A program made the translations under genes and the position numbers. The notes beneath the pieces were generated by a model that worked only from the letters and a program-made list of their open reading frames with translations, had not been told where the DNA came from and ran no database searches. From positions 813,501 through 877,500 of the forward strand of contig NC_061141.1 of assembly GCF_905220365.1 (NCBI RefSeq): 64,000 nucleotides of DNA. The letters are read 5' to 3'. This document shows positions 1 to 11,822 of this stretch, in pieces (position 1 is the stretch's first letter; every line of letters starts with the position of its first letter). Source of the DNA: Vanessa cardui. Lineage: Eukaryota; Arthropoda; Insecta; Lepidoptera; Nymphalidae.

Positions 1-3000
1 CGGCGATGGCCTCCTTGAGATTGCAAAGAATACTATACAAGCACAGGTGAGCATTATATATTACGATAGGGGTTGATTTGTTCCAACCGAAGGCCACTGA
101 ACCTGAGAGTCTTCAAAAGGTGACAAAAGGCTACCCGTGGGGAAAATGTAGGTTACGTGGGATTATTATTCAACAATATTTCGACAAAACGTATTGGGTA
201 GAAAATATATATAAGTGAAAAGAGTCGTTTACGCAATCAGTGTGCCAGACAATTTCATAGATGATTCGACAAGCAAACTTTGGACCACAATTTAATAGTT
301 AAGTTTCTTTTCAGGTGTTGCTTCAGTTCGGTATGGATACGTACCGGGATCCATTAACCCAGAACGTGGTGGGATACCACTACATTGCACTGGTGCTCGT
401 GGGCACTGCGCTGTTCATGATCAACTTGGCGATTGAATACGATTATTTCGATGTCATTATTGTCAGGTCTGTTGACTACTTAATATTACCATTATTTAAT
501 TTAACTGTTTTAATTAAATTGGACTTCTCTCGTTGTCAAGGTTAAGGTCACAATCTAGCTACTCGGAAGATTCTCTTTGGGGGCAGTCCGTCCCGGCCGA
601 GGTGTCGGCGGAGGAACAACGCGTCACCGACGCTTTGCAGTCGCTGCGCCTGCGCACCATCGGGAATATTAATGCTGGTAATACTTTAATACCATTTCAA
701 ATAACTAAGTTTCTATAATTGATATAAATATACAAGGTCAGTTTGTTCAGTTGTATAATCTAAATGGGTCTCCTGTGGAGCTATCTCTCTTTTAGAAACG
801 ATAAACAAGGATTCCTGTGGAGAGTATGAAGTTATTTCTTTAATTATGGAAATATCAGTTAAATTAAGATCACTGCTTAAATTTTGGTTTTTACATTAAG
901 TAGGGCAAACACTACTCATCATCATATCAATCAATTATCTGAGAAAATATATTGTTTACATAATTGTAACTTGCTTGTTGTATTTGAAATGCAGTTACAT
1001 TAATATTAATAAAAATACCTTGACCTAAAGAATCAATTATATCTAGCAAATATAGAAAAGGATCTAAAATTGATCCTTGTGGAACACTATTATTCTTCAT
1101 TCTACAAATCCGAAAGTTTGTACTCCATTAATGGAGATCCCATTAGAATTATGTTTTTTTTTTAAGTTTTATTTACGATGACGTAGATTACGAGACTTAA
1201 TGCCGTACGTTTTAGGAAAGCGTTTTATGCTTAATATGCGATTTTCTTAATACGTTATTTATACGAGTACGTCATAGTGACGGAGTTTTGACAACATTTG
1301 TTATGCTGTTCTGACTATCGTATTCGATCAAAAACGTGCCCGAACCACTTAAAACTATGAATCTTGCACAAAAATAAATATACTATGGGATCCCTTGAGT
1401 GGTGTCAAAACTACATGCATTTGAGTTCTCGAATCTATGATCTCTAAGATGTAGATCGTCCTTATATATATTTGTTACAGGCTACGTCGACTCCGATGGC
1501 TCGTTGACGCTGAAGAAGGCCCAACCGACGCCCCGCGCGCCGCACGACGTGTGCGCCACTCGGCGGCTGCGGCGCCAGTACGGCCCGCGCGTGGCGCTGC
1601 ACGCGCTGTCGCTCGGGATCCCCGCCGGACAGGTCCTCACGCACACACACTGTCACTGCCACCGTGACGTCACGCGCGGCGCCAAAATACGAACCTCGTT
1701 TACACCTTTTTATAAATTATTATTTTTATAATTAAAACTGAATGCTAATCTAGTTATCTTCTACCACAGTGTACGGCGCTGCTCGGCGAAAACGGAGCAG
1801 GGAAGTCAACAACATTTTCAATGCTGACGGGAGAAGTTCGACCCACATCAGGCAACATCTATTTGCTCGGCCGGAAAGTTAATAAAAGAGACCTAAGCCA
1901 AGGGCTCATCAGTAAGTATATAAACTCATTCGTTTATATGAAAAAAAAAGTAAAATAAACTGACTGCAAAAGTTTACAGCAGCTAAGGCTTGAAGAATTC
2001 CCTCTCATAAGACTCTTAAATGAGTCGGTGACAGAAGTTAAAATACAATGTTTTTTTCTTAATGTTCTTTCCTTTTCAAATGGGAACCATATATAGTAAT
2101 CTTCGATTTAGATTCATATGACATATGCGCATACATGATTTAGATACAGTTAACGATAAATAAATCTTAATAATATAAACAGACAATATTACGACTTTTA
2201 CAAAGACAAATTGTAAATATTCCTGACATTTACTGGTCACAGAGAGATCTGCTGCTTACCCCACCTACCTAAAGCATGGGATACTCGGCAAATTTCTCTA
2301 CTAAGGCATTAATGTGTTTTTGTCTACAAATCATATAAACATGAAGGATATAATTTATGTAGAAAGTAAAAATATGCATTGTAAGTCGTAACTTTTTTTA
2401 CAGGCTACTGTCCTCAAAGTGATGCGATTGACCCTCTGATGACCGTGAAAGAAACGCTCGTGTTTTATTGCAGACTGCGAGGTATCGAGGATCGGGAAGA
2501 AGTAAGTAGTATTTTGTATAGTGATTTGCATTTTTGTGACGTACAAGTGGGTCTTTTGACAATGGCGCTTTAAGAAATATTAACTGTATCTTATATAAGT
2601 ACTACTGATGCGCATATTGCATTTGTTGAGCATATTTATGATGCGTGGGAGAAATCACAAAACGTTATTGGAGCTTTTTGTGACTTATCGAAAGCTTTCG
2701 ATTGCGTTAGGCATGATATTCTTCTATAAAATCTTAAATATGATAGTATCAGGTGCCCCGCATTGAAATTCATTTCCTCCTACATGAATGAAAGTCAAAT
2801 GGCGCTGTGGCGCAAATGGGTGTACCACAGGGTTTCAATTTTAGGACCTTTCTTGTTCTTGAAATATATAAATGATTTACCTTATTTCGTAAAAAAGACT
2901 TGCGATATTGTACTATTTGCAGATGACACTTCACTTATTTTTAAACTTGACAGAAAAATAAACAACTGTGACGTAGTAAGCAGTGATCTGTCGCGGGTTC

Positions 3001-6000
3001 TTGGTTGGTTTGACATAAATAATTTGGTACTAAATGCAAAAAAGACTAAATGTGTTTTGTTTTCCTTGCCAAATGTCAAATCAAATCCTTCTGCGATCAC
3101 TTTAGAAAATGAAAGGCTTGAGCTTGTTGAGTCGATGGTCTTTTTAGGGATAACCCTTGACTCCAAACTGCAGTGGAAGGTAACTAAGTAGTGCCATTTA
3201 TGCAATAAAAAAAAATAGAAAACTCACGGACATAAGTACTGCCAGACTAGTTTATTTTAGTAATTTTCACAGTCTTATGTCATGGGATAATTCAGCAGAG
3301 ATTGAAGTTGTTTTTATTCTTCAGAAAAAAGCTATCCGAACTATTTACAATATTAGCTCTAGGACATCATTACGCGAGAAATTTAAAGAAATCGGTGTAT
3401 TTACGACTGCTTCACAATATATTTATGATAATATAATGTTTATACAAAAGAATATAAAAAAGTATTCCATCAAAGTTGATATACATACTATTAATACAAG
3501 TAATAAGAATAAACTTGTAACCCCCAGTTTCCGTTTGCAAACGGTAAAGAGAACATTTTTGGCCAATGGTAGACGCATATATAATAAGATATCGGGAAAT
3601 ATTTACCATTTTCAAAATTTTAAAACATTAATAAGACTGAATAAATAAATCGTATTATTGGGTACAAAACAAACAAACAAAAGAGTACTTTTGGGAAAGA
3701 AACGCCTGGAGTTAGGCTCGGGTTCCATGATAGGACAATAATTACTGTAAATGACAGCATTGTAAATCTGTTTATATGAAAAGAGTAACTATGCGACTTT
3801 CTTGCCGTTTGTTCTCGCTAAAAGCTGCTTTCCGAAACGGTGGTAGTATTTAATTGTTGACGATTCAAAAACGCTTAACTGTAAAGTTTAATTGAATAAA
3901 ATTTATTTGATCACAATGTGCTACTGTGACGTAGACCACCAACTGACATATTGTGTCTCTTGTGCCTGACTCACTCATCATTTGAATCGGAAAACAACAT
4001 TATTAGACACTGCTGTTTGGCGGCAGAATATTTGACTTGTAGCATCTGTCCAGACAAACTTGCACAAAGCCCTATGTGGTTTTATTTTTAGATAACTAGA
4101 ATTTGACTTAAGTGTACCCAAATTTCTTCGCCTTCAAATTAGTAGGATAAGAACGAGTGAATGATCCCTTACTATGGAACTATTTGCCGCAGAGTAATCC
4201 ATAGTTTATCATTTTGACAATAAATTAAGGTCAAAATATTCGGTTTCCATTTTTTAGGTAATCCGCCGAACCATAGAGTTATTCGAGTTGACGAGGTACA
4301 CGCACGTCCGCAGCGGAGCGCTCAGCGGAGGCAACAAGCGCAAGCTGTGCACCGCCATCGCCTTCATGGCCCGCACGCCGCTCGTGCTGCTCGACGAGCC
4401 CACCAGGTACGCTTGCCGGCCCCAGCGGCCCTTCGAATCAATATTATCATTTCTCAAAATTTACGAAATGAGTTCAGGCGCAGGACCGACGGCTGTGAGA
4501 GCCCCGACACACGAGAGCGTTAACTTCAAACTCCTAGACACCTTAGATACTGAAAATTAAACCCAATAACTTTTATCGGCTCGACCTCGGCTTTCAACCG
4601 ACGACTTCGAAATCTGTGGGCTCGTATCCGAGTCAACATAAGACAGTAGAAATGTAGGAGATGTGTATTGCGTGCGCAGCGGCATGGACCCGGTGTCGCG
4701 CGGCAGCGTGTGCGCGGCGTGGCGCGGCGCGGCGCGGGCGGGGCGCGCGGCGCTGCTGGCCACGCACGCGCTGGACGACGCGCGGCGGCTGGCGGCGCGC
4801 GTGGCGCTGCTGCGCGCCGGCCGCCTGCGCGCGCTGGCGCCGCTCGACGACTGCCTGCGCCGCTTCGGCGGCGGCTACGTCGTGGCGTGCGTGGTGCGCC
4901 GCGGCGCCGCGCCCGCCGTGTGGGCGCGCGTGGCGGCGCGGGCTCCGCACGCGGTGCTGCGGGTGCTGCACCACGCCGCGCTGCACTTCCTGCTTCCCGC
5001 GCAAAGCACAGGTGACGTATGCAACCCGAAATGGCACGGTCACATCACATCATCAGCCCGTTTTAGTCCACTGCTGAACATAGGCCTCTCCAAGTGCACG
5101 CCACTATGGTCTTTCTCCGGCTACTCGCATCCAGCTCCTGCCTGCCGCCTTGCGTAAATCGTCACTCCACCGTGCCCGAGGACGTCCTACACTACGTTTG
5201 CCGAGACGGGGTCTCCACTCTAGAATACGTTTACCCCAACGGTTGTCGGTTCTACGACAAATATGACCAGCCCACTGCCACTTCAGCTTACTAATCCGGT
5301 GGACTATGTCGATGACTTTGGTTCTTTGACGGATCACCTCATTTCTGATGCGATCCCTCAGAGAAACGCCGAGCGTAGCCCTTTCCATAGCACGCGGAGC
5401 GACTTTAAACTGGTGGACCAGCCTTGTCGTGAGTGTCCACGTTTTGGCTCCGTATGTCATGACGGGTAGGACGCACTGTTTAAAGACTTTCTTGTGTCTT
5501 AAGGCACTGTGGGATCGACGATGTAAGGATTTCCCAAACGCTGCCCAACCCAGCTGAATTCTTCTATTCACCTCGTCCTCAAGGTTGTTTCTATCTAATC
5601 GCAAAGTCTGCCCGAGGTAGACATATTTGTACAACTTCGAGGACGGTGCCGTGTATCGCAGTCGGTTCCGGTAAAACATGTTCATTGAACATGACCTTGG
5701 TTTTGTCCAAGCTCACCCGTAGGCCGATACGCATAGAAGAATCAGCCAACTCGTTCAGCATTTGTTGTAAATCCTGCAGCGTTTCTGCCACGATGACGAT
5801 ATCGTCTGCGAATCTCTAGTGAGAGATGTATTCGCCATTGATGTTGATGCCACGGTGCCGGAACCTTATTAAATCATAGACTTTAAGTCAAATACGATAT
5901 TGTTTCTTTCCTTACAAATAAATTTATTTTGGAGATAAATATATCTGTCTATTGATCAAGTAGTAAAATATATTATGGCGCCTGATGACTTAATATGCTT

Positions 6001-6400
6001 TAAATCTTTAGTGGATGGTAAGGAGGTAGAAACGAAGCTGAGTGACGTCTTCCGCCTGCTGGCGGAGCTGCAAATGACCTGCGATATAGAAGACTACACC
6101 GTTAATCAGAGCTCGCTCGATCAGGTAACTTTTTCACCAACAAGTAAAACTTCACCTCTATCTGCCTAAAAATATGACGAACAATTTGTTGGCGTGTAAT
6201 CGTGTAACTTACCCATCATCGTGTCAAATGTAGCTTCATGTCAAACGGTTTTTGAACTCTCGTCTATTTCTCTTATATTTCAGATGTTTCTAAGCTTTAA
6301 TGAGAAAACGAGTATCCTGGATCCTATTGACGACCCTGTCCCAACTCCTTGCCTCAAGAGACGAGTCAGCGAAGAGCTGGACAGCGTCACATCACTGTGA
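1..6400 (+). CDS. ABCA-family ABC transporter, 3' part (10 exons)
   Basis: Membrane ATP-binding cassette transporter of subfamily A, the group that moves lipids across membranes. Exons: 1-46 (continues to the left of the window), 315-466, 547-677, 1481-1632, 1770-1911, 2404-2501, 4258-4406, 4680-5011, 6012-6124, 6284-6400. All junctions are GT/AG and the phases close, giving 476 codons before the TGA at 6398-6400. Seen: a hydrophobic helix in exon 2 (GYHYIALVLVGTALFMINLA); Walker A LLGENGAGKST (exon 5); Q-loop YCPQSDA (exon 6); signature LSGGNKRKL and Walker B LVLLDEPT (exon 7), completed across the splice as DEPTSGMDP; H-loop THALDDA (exon 8); and the ABCA regulatory tail IEDYTVNQSSLDQMFLSF (exons 9-10). 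This is the second nucleotide-binding domain and C-terminus of a full-length ABCA; the exact paralogue is not resolvable. Exon 8 is extremely GC-rich. The last exon exists in two further copies downstream. Confidence 0.9.
940..1140 (-). mobile_element. Degenerate LINE reverse-transcriptase fragment
   Basis: Within an ABCA intron. Reverse complement reads NSVPQGSILDPF, the VPQGSxLGPxLF motif of non-LTR reverse transcriptases, flanked by stops. Only a short remnant is left. The remaining intron sequence between 678 and 1480 shows nothing else recognisable. Confidence 0.6.
2605..3650 (+). mobile_element. Degenerate Jockey/CR1-like LINE fragment
   Basis: Lies in the 1.76-kb ABCA intron between the Q-loop exon and the signature exon, in the sense orientation. 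Translated pieces include AFCDLSKAFDCVRHD, SILGPFLFLKYINDLP and the catalytic box VLFADDTSLIF, then C-terminal LINE sequence at 3277-3648 ending in a stop. Stops and frame changes (for example around 2810-2840, where the VPQG motif is in another frame) show it is dead. Confidence 0.85.
3785..3905 (+). repeat. LINE 3'-end repeat
   Basis: Matches a family of 3' tails recurring in this window (28980, 53430, and reversed at 62930): a GAGTAACT-like start, TTTCCGAAACGGTGGTAG in the middle and an AATAAAATTTATTTGA end. Probably the 3' UTR of a non-LTR element. Confidence 0.6.
3925..4078 (-). mobile_element. SINE family B, diverged copy
   Basis: Reverse-oriented remnant of the short repeat whose clean copies sit at 23327 and 61189; shares CTTGCACAAAGCCCTA and the GGCGGCAGAATA block. 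Many substitutions, so an old insertion. Confidence 0.55.
5040..5830 (-). mobile_element. RTE-type LINE, 3' part, frameshifted
   Basis: Antisense in the ABCA intron after exon 8. Reading leftwards: FADDIVIVAETLQDLQQM around 5815-5760, LDKTKVMFNEHV, then after a frame change YVYLGQTLRLD, the LPVMTYGAKTW segment, the GRPRARWSDD segment near 5170, and the typical RTE C-terminus AYVQQWTKTG followed by a stop near 5060. The frameshift around 5600-5680 and missing N-terminus make it non-autonomous. Confidence 0.85.
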
Positions 6401-8271
6401 TATCCTCCACATGATAAATGGTGGTTAATGGTACACGAGAGACTATAAAATATCCGTTAAGACAAAGTTTTCCAAAATAACTGTTAGAAAAATCAAGTAA
6501 TTTGTCAACTCAAAGTTATATAAATTATCTTGTACAAATCCAATTAGCCAAAAGTAAACGTTAATACTAATTAATCCTGACCAAAACATAGAAAAATACA
6601 TATCTATTCTTATGATGGAATGGTGACAAAATATGTTTTGATGTTACTGTTCCTAAACTATAATCATACCAACTTGAACTAAAAGCAAGTACGACCAATT
6701 ATTTTAACCCTGCATCGTTACCATGTACGTATTTAAGTTTATTTGTTTATTCGTCCATTATTTAAGGGCGATATTCCAATGCAAGTGGTGAGCGAAATGC
6801 CATGACCAAATAGGTTACGCTTTATTTGACAGAAATAGGAAAACGACTTAAATTAATTTTATGCACAGATAATAATCTTGTACAGTCATGGTAAGAAAAC
6901 GTTCGTCACCTTAATATATATTTTCGTGTGCTCAGGATGGTCGATAATCTGCTTTACCGATCGACATATTGCGTATGCGATATAAGTCACGTCTAGCAAA
7001 GAGTACTTTGTAAGTTTTTTTTTAATTTTAAATGCAGTTGTCAGTTTAGTGATTTAGTTTCAAAAGGTACTAAAAGTATGTCGTATACTTTGATAAAGGA
7101 AAATAAATTGAAAACTGACGAAGGTTTTCTTACTCTGACTGTGCATTAAAAAAATATATGAGTGTTAATTTTTTGTGCTATAAACATTATTGTACGTCAC
7201 AATTAAAAAAAGTTTTTTTTTCGCTGTTTTGTTTTGAGTATTTTCTTCGCACGACATGTTTTTTTCTATACAATTTCTCAGTGATCCTTGTTATCGTAGT
7301 TAAATCTCAACTTTTATAGCAACTAGCTACTTTAATAACATTACGGGTGTTTCAAAGTCGAAATTGTATGACGAATATATTTCCTACTTAGAATAATCAC
7401 GTTATATTCAATGGTAACCGATGACTTAAACGCGGTGAGATATATTGCCTTAATTTTGTACTGATTTACGACATTTTTAAATATAAGATAATCGAATTTA
7501 ATGCAGAAATAAGTATTTTTAAAGTAAGTTGATAACAGGCCGACTGTGATATAACTGTATTTGTAAGGCGTGTTTTATATGTTTAAGATAAATAAAATAT
7601 GGTTTATGGTTAAAATGTTTTATTAATTATCACAATCTTACATCAGGATAATTAACTATTTTAATAAAATAAAGCTGTAACAGAGATCAATAATATCCTA
7701 AAATATAGTCTTAGTAATAAGTTGTTAGTGTTACAATATAACATCAATAAAAAAAGTGTGACCAGCACAAAAAATACATGCTTATAAAAGAACTGAATCG
7801 TCAAAATATTAACAAAAATCCAGTCCCATAAAATAGTGGGAAATTTCGAAAAGTAAATTTATACCAGTTCTATTACGTATACAATTTTTATATTATAACA
7901 TTGACTAAAGTATAACCATCTCTTTCTCACGTTTGTGTATAAAAAGGATGGCAACTTTTTTAGTCCAAACGTATTTAAACAAATATTCGTATAACTTTCT
8001 GTGGTAGACAAATTTTAAATTTCCCTCATTGTATTAATAAATTCTTTACAAGAATTTTCTAGATTATCAAACTGAAATGTTATTACTTCCTCTAAGTAAA
8101 ATGTTGCCAGTTATCAGCGTCTCGACCAGAATTTTAGTGATTCTTCGTACATTTTAATAGTAAACAAGAAGTCTTTTACATTGTTATTCTGAAAATTAGC
8201 GCAGTAAATATTTATGACAGCCTCTTAAGAGTCTATAGACAACAATATATGGATACGTTACTCAAATGTGA
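6401..8271. other. 3' UTR / intergenic space between convergent ABCA and sorting-nexin ends
   Basis: AT-rich, no coding potential. Plus-strand poly(A) signals (AATAAA) lie near 7590, fitting the end of a long ABCA 3' UTR. On the minus strand TTTATT/AATAAA motifs around 7620 and 7670 could serve the sorting-nexin gene, so the two 3' UTRs may abut or overlap. The whole stretch recurs at 11823-13694 (diverged a few percent) and again at 17239-19110 (identical to the second copy). Confidence 0.5.
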
Positions 8272-8481
8272 TTAATTGTTATCAAAGGAAGGGTTCCGCA
8301 GTCCGGCGGATTTCTTGAAGTGAACCGCGAAAATATCCAAAGAACGAAATATCACGTCCTTATTCACCTCCTTGTGGCTGAAGCTGGAGACGACGAGACG
8401 GACCGAATCGGATACAGTTTTCTCGCTAAACAGATATGTCTCTGAAAACATACAATTACATGTACTAAGTATTATCTATCT

Positions 8482-8755
8482 ACTTGGTGGTAGGGCTTTG
8501 TGCAAGCCCGTCTGGGTAGGTACCACCCACTCATCATTTATTCTACCGCCAAACAACAGTACTCAGTATTGCTGTGTTCCGGTTTGAAGGGTGAGTGAGC
8601 CAGTGTAACTACAGGCACAAGGACAGACACATAACATCTTAGTTCCCAAGGTTGGTGGCGCATTGACGATTTAAGGAATAGTTAATATTTCTTACAGCGT
8701 CATTGTCTATGGGTAATAGTGACCACTTACCATCCGCCAACCTATACAATAAAAA
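8482..8755 (+). mobile_element. SINE family B
   Basis: Starts GGTGGTAGGGCTTTGTGCAA and ends with an A-run. Inserted in sorting-nexin intron 12 of unit 1 only. Confidence 0.75.
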
Positions 8756-8842
8756 AAAATATATCTCACAACTTCCAAGAAGAATGTCTGGTTCTTATTC
8801 GTACATATTACTTCAATTGGTGACGGTGTTGGTGTATTGGGT

Positions 8843-9075
8843 TGTAGGGCTTTGGCCATACTCGTCTGGTTAGGTACCACTCACTCATTAGATGTTGTAC
8901 CACCATACAGCAATATTGTATGTGTATTGTTGTGTTCCGGTGAAAGGGTAAGCGAGCCAGTATTACAGATAAAAAAACATAACATCTTCATTCCGATAAT
9001 TGCTGGCGTATTGGCGATGTAAGAAATGTATACGAGCATTTGCATCCACTTACCGTTAGGTAGCCCACATCTAAC
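8843..9075 (+). mobile_element. SINE family B, diverged
   Basis: Second, older copy in the same intron: TAGGGCTTTGGCCATACTCG, then the GTACCACTCACTCATTAG and TTGTGTTCCGGTGAAAGGG blocks. Confidence 0.6.
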
Positions 9076-9922
9076 ACCTGTGTCTCTATATGAGAAAATA
9101 AATGTATATACAACAGGTGAGCACTAAAATTACCTGGAATCGATTTCGAGACAATCTGGCACGTTTCATCGATATCAAACTTTCTGAGTTTCTTTTCGGC
9201 GGTCGCGTCCGCTGGTTTCGACAGCTGGTCGAAGTACAAGAACACTTGCTTCTTCAACCAACCGCTGAAGTCATCTAACCACGCGGTTATCAGGGTTTCA
9301 GCTAAATCTGCAAATGCCATGAATTAATTTCATAGGTTTCACTTGTAGTAGCAAATATCATAGCTGATTAAGGCGTGTAATGTATTAGTACAAGCGTTTG
9401 TACTGAGGCATATTATACTCGCAGATTTAGTAGTCAAGTGGAATATTAGTGGGTATAGAAGGGATTTTTTTGATTGAAAAAACCAATCATCTTTCTGAAC
9501 CTGGGATTATTAACCAGTGTTACAACAAAAAGCATAAGTAGAGTGTATGCAATCTTTTAGTTGAGAAATTTAAATTTGTTAGGAAATATAACATGTTAAA
9601 CTTGTATCTTGTTTATTGGTAGTATTTAAATACAATTGTGAAAATAATTTAGCAAATTTTGTTTGAATGATTTAATTATTTTGGTTTTGAAATGCTGAAA
9701 GTTCGAAATATGCAATGGTATAAGTTACCAGCACATAGTAGTGTAGCGAGCCGGAAGGCGAGGTGCTCGTCCGACACCCCCACCGCGCACCAGCTCTCCG
9801 CACTAGCGCACCAACCGCGGCCCACCGTCCCGCACCACTCCTCTGACACATAAACCATAAAATACATGTGTAATATAAATATGAAGGTGTGTAGTGCAGT
9901 AAATAGTTGGGTTTTATGTAAC

Positions 9923-10600
9923 AGACTATAGCACGACACAACTTAGATGTAGCATCGGTAAATTTCGTAAAACCGATCGCATCCGAATTGAGTACGCCAT
10001 CCCAAATTATCAATATTTATTTGCTATGGGAATATGATCTTCACACAAACGTTATAACTTGTAATAGCATATGATTATATATTCAATTTGACTCGTTGAT
10101 TTACACGCACTTGCTGTCTCGAGTTGAACTGACGCGACAATCTATAGCGACGAATAGCGTCGAACGGCGCGATAGGGAGTGTGCCGTTTATGCACATAGG
10201 TATTAAAGTAAACAGTAAAGTTACATATTCTATGACTAAAATATTTCACATCCGTGTATCTCATATTCTTTGGCATATATCATGTATAAAAGTCGAAGCA
10301 TTGCATATGTGAAACAGAGTGTATCAAGTGCGTCACAGTCCGCATAATTGTAGCGTCTCGTTGATAAATCGTGAACCAGTTAGTGACTCATTATCCTCAA
10401 CATCAGCCCAGCAATATTAGCAATTTCTACTGGTTGTGTGAATGTGTCTATCAAGTGCGTCACAGTCATCATAATTGTACCGTCTCGTTGATAAATCGTG
10501 AACCAGTTACTGACTTTCATTATCCTCAATAGGAGCAATTTCTACTGGTTGCGTGAATCGGCAGTGATCGGTTTATTTGAATTGGCTTTGGCTACGTGTA
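9923..10600 (+). mobile_element. MITE family 1 with internal insertion (copy in unit 1)
   Basis: Left end CACGACACAACTTAGATGTA matches the terminal inverted repeat of complete copies at 40540 and 62532. The body is interrupted at about 10190-10540 by other sequence, then resumes with the ATTTCTACTGGTTG part. The right end is degenerate and stops about 40 bp short of sorting-nexin exon 11. The insertion itself contains a tandem duplication (about 10321-10445 and 10449-10558). Identical copies at 15339-16016 and 20755-21432. Confidence 0.7.
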
Positions 10601-11364
10601 AGAGGCGTGGCACTCCGGCGATACGGAGGCAGAGGTCCTACCGAGGTCGAGGGGCGCGGGGGGCGCGCGGGGCGCGGCGGGCAGCGCGCGCAGCGGGTCG
10701 AGCGCGGCGTCCACGTGCCACAGCGCGCGCCGCGCCGCCCACAGCCGCGCCGCGCACGCGCCCACCTGCGCACGCGTTAAAGTCTAATTAAACTATTCTG
10801 TTTGTGTTTTGCTCATTTATCTTTTCACATGTTACAAAGTCAAAAACCTTTATTCAAAATAGAAGTGTTTACACTTTCTCATTGATTGTCGATAATCTAC
10901 CACCGGTTCGGAATATAATACCTCAGACCTGAGAAGAACCGGCGAAAGAAACTCAGCGGGATATTTCAGGACAGTACTTCAATATTACAATACATCAACT
11001 TATTTAAAAAAAGAGTAAAAGAACACTTTCTCTCACAACTTTCATAAATTTGACCAATTTACTATTATCTTTTTTTTTACTGTAGATATATTTATAAAAT
11101 TTGTGTATTTAGATGTGGTAAAAGTATAATAAATTAGTATATATGTATTTATTATATTATAGATATTATACCTGCTATATAACACTATCTCTTACAGTGG
11201 GTTGGCTGAAAGAAAATTTCTTTTAGAAATAAGACCGCCATTGTGAACAATAAATTCATGTGTAAAATTACCATTTAAAATTTCACAGTGTAATAAAGAG
11301 TATTATATATTATATATATACTTTATAACCTAAAAAATACACTTAAGACATTGCACTACAATGT

Positions 11365-11674
11365 ACAACAACAACAACAACAACATCCTGTAAATTCCCA
11401 CTGCTGGGCTAAAGGCCTCCTCTCCCTTTGAGGAGAAGGTTTGGAACATATTCCACCACGCTGTTCGAATGCGGGTTGGTGGAATACACATGTGGCAGAA
11501 TTTCTATGAAATTTGTCACATGCAGGTTTCCTCACGATGTTTTCCTTCACCGCCGAGCACGAGATGAATTATAAAGACAAATTAAGCACATGAATCAGCG
11601 GTGCTTGCCTGGTTTTGAACCCGCAATTATCGGTAAAGATGCACGCGTTCTAACCACTGGGCCATCTCTGCTCT
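11365..11674 (-). mobile_element. SINE family A (tRNA-derived), unit 1
   Basis: Read on the minus strand: tRNA-like head with box A GATGGCCCAGTGGTTAG and box B-like GGTTCAAAACC, a body ending GCCCAGCAGTGGGAATTTAC and a (TTG)n tail. Its 5' end is exactly where ABCA intron sequence resumes, so it marks the duplication breakpoint. Confidence 0.85.
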
Positions 11675-11705
11675 CTAACTCTCGTCTATTTCTCTTATAT
11701 TTCAG

Positions 11706-11822
11706 ATGTTTCTAAGCTTTAATGAGAAAACGAGTATCCTGGATCCTATTGACGACCCTGTCCGAACTCCTTGCCTCAAGAGGCGAGTCAGCGAAGAGCT
11801 GGACAGCGTCACATCACTGTGA
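11706..11822 (+). pseudogene. Orphan copy 2 of the last ABCA exon
   Basis: 117 bp with a preserved splice acceptor (TATTTCAG) and stop. Compared with 6284-6400 it has a Pro to Arg change (DDPVRTPCLKRR) and one further silent change. No other ABCA exon lies nearby, so it can be used only by splicing over the first terminal exon. Confidence 0.85.

Larger units (their letters stand above)
8272..10765 (-). pseudogene. Orphan copy 1 of sorting-nexin exons 11-13
   Basis: Exons 10642-10765, 9134-9307 and 8272-8441, all with intact splice sites, frame and stop. The Nexin_C end reads VRLVVSSFSHKEVNKDVIFR. The intron between 8442 and 9133 carries two SINE-B copies. Farthest of the three copies from the sorting-nexin body; no inactivating change seen, so 'pseudogene' means probably unused rather than broken. 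Confidence 0.7.
6255..11674. repeat. Tandem unit 1 (ABCA-proximal)
   Basis: Holds ABCA exon 10 (6284-6400) and sorting-nexin exon copies 8272-8441, 9134-9307 and 10642-10765. Its left part (to about 9916) differs by a few percent from units 2 and 3, and carries two SINE-B insertions the others lack. Its right part (from about 9917) looks identical to unit 2. Ends at the tRNA-like head of a SINE-A. Confidence 0.9.

Noticed and set aside
4633..5157. Overlapping open frames in the GC-rich block, both strands
   Set aside because: Shadows of ABCA exon 8; only the frame with DEPTSGMDP, THALDDA and matching splice phases is used.
8988..9320. Minus-strand frame starting MAFADLAETL as a separate gene
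   Set aside because: The ATG lies in the intron before a splice acceptor; from DLAETL on it is sorting-nexin exon 12. The same applies at 14508-14720 and 19924-20136.
9672..10013. 113-codon minus frame present three times
   Set aside because: Lies in an intron, partly in the MITE; no exon signals and repetition is due only to the triplication.
10498..10791. Arg/Ala-rich frames repeated at 15914 and 21330
   Set aside because: GC-rich shadow of sorting-nexin exon 11 on the minus strand plus MITE sequence.
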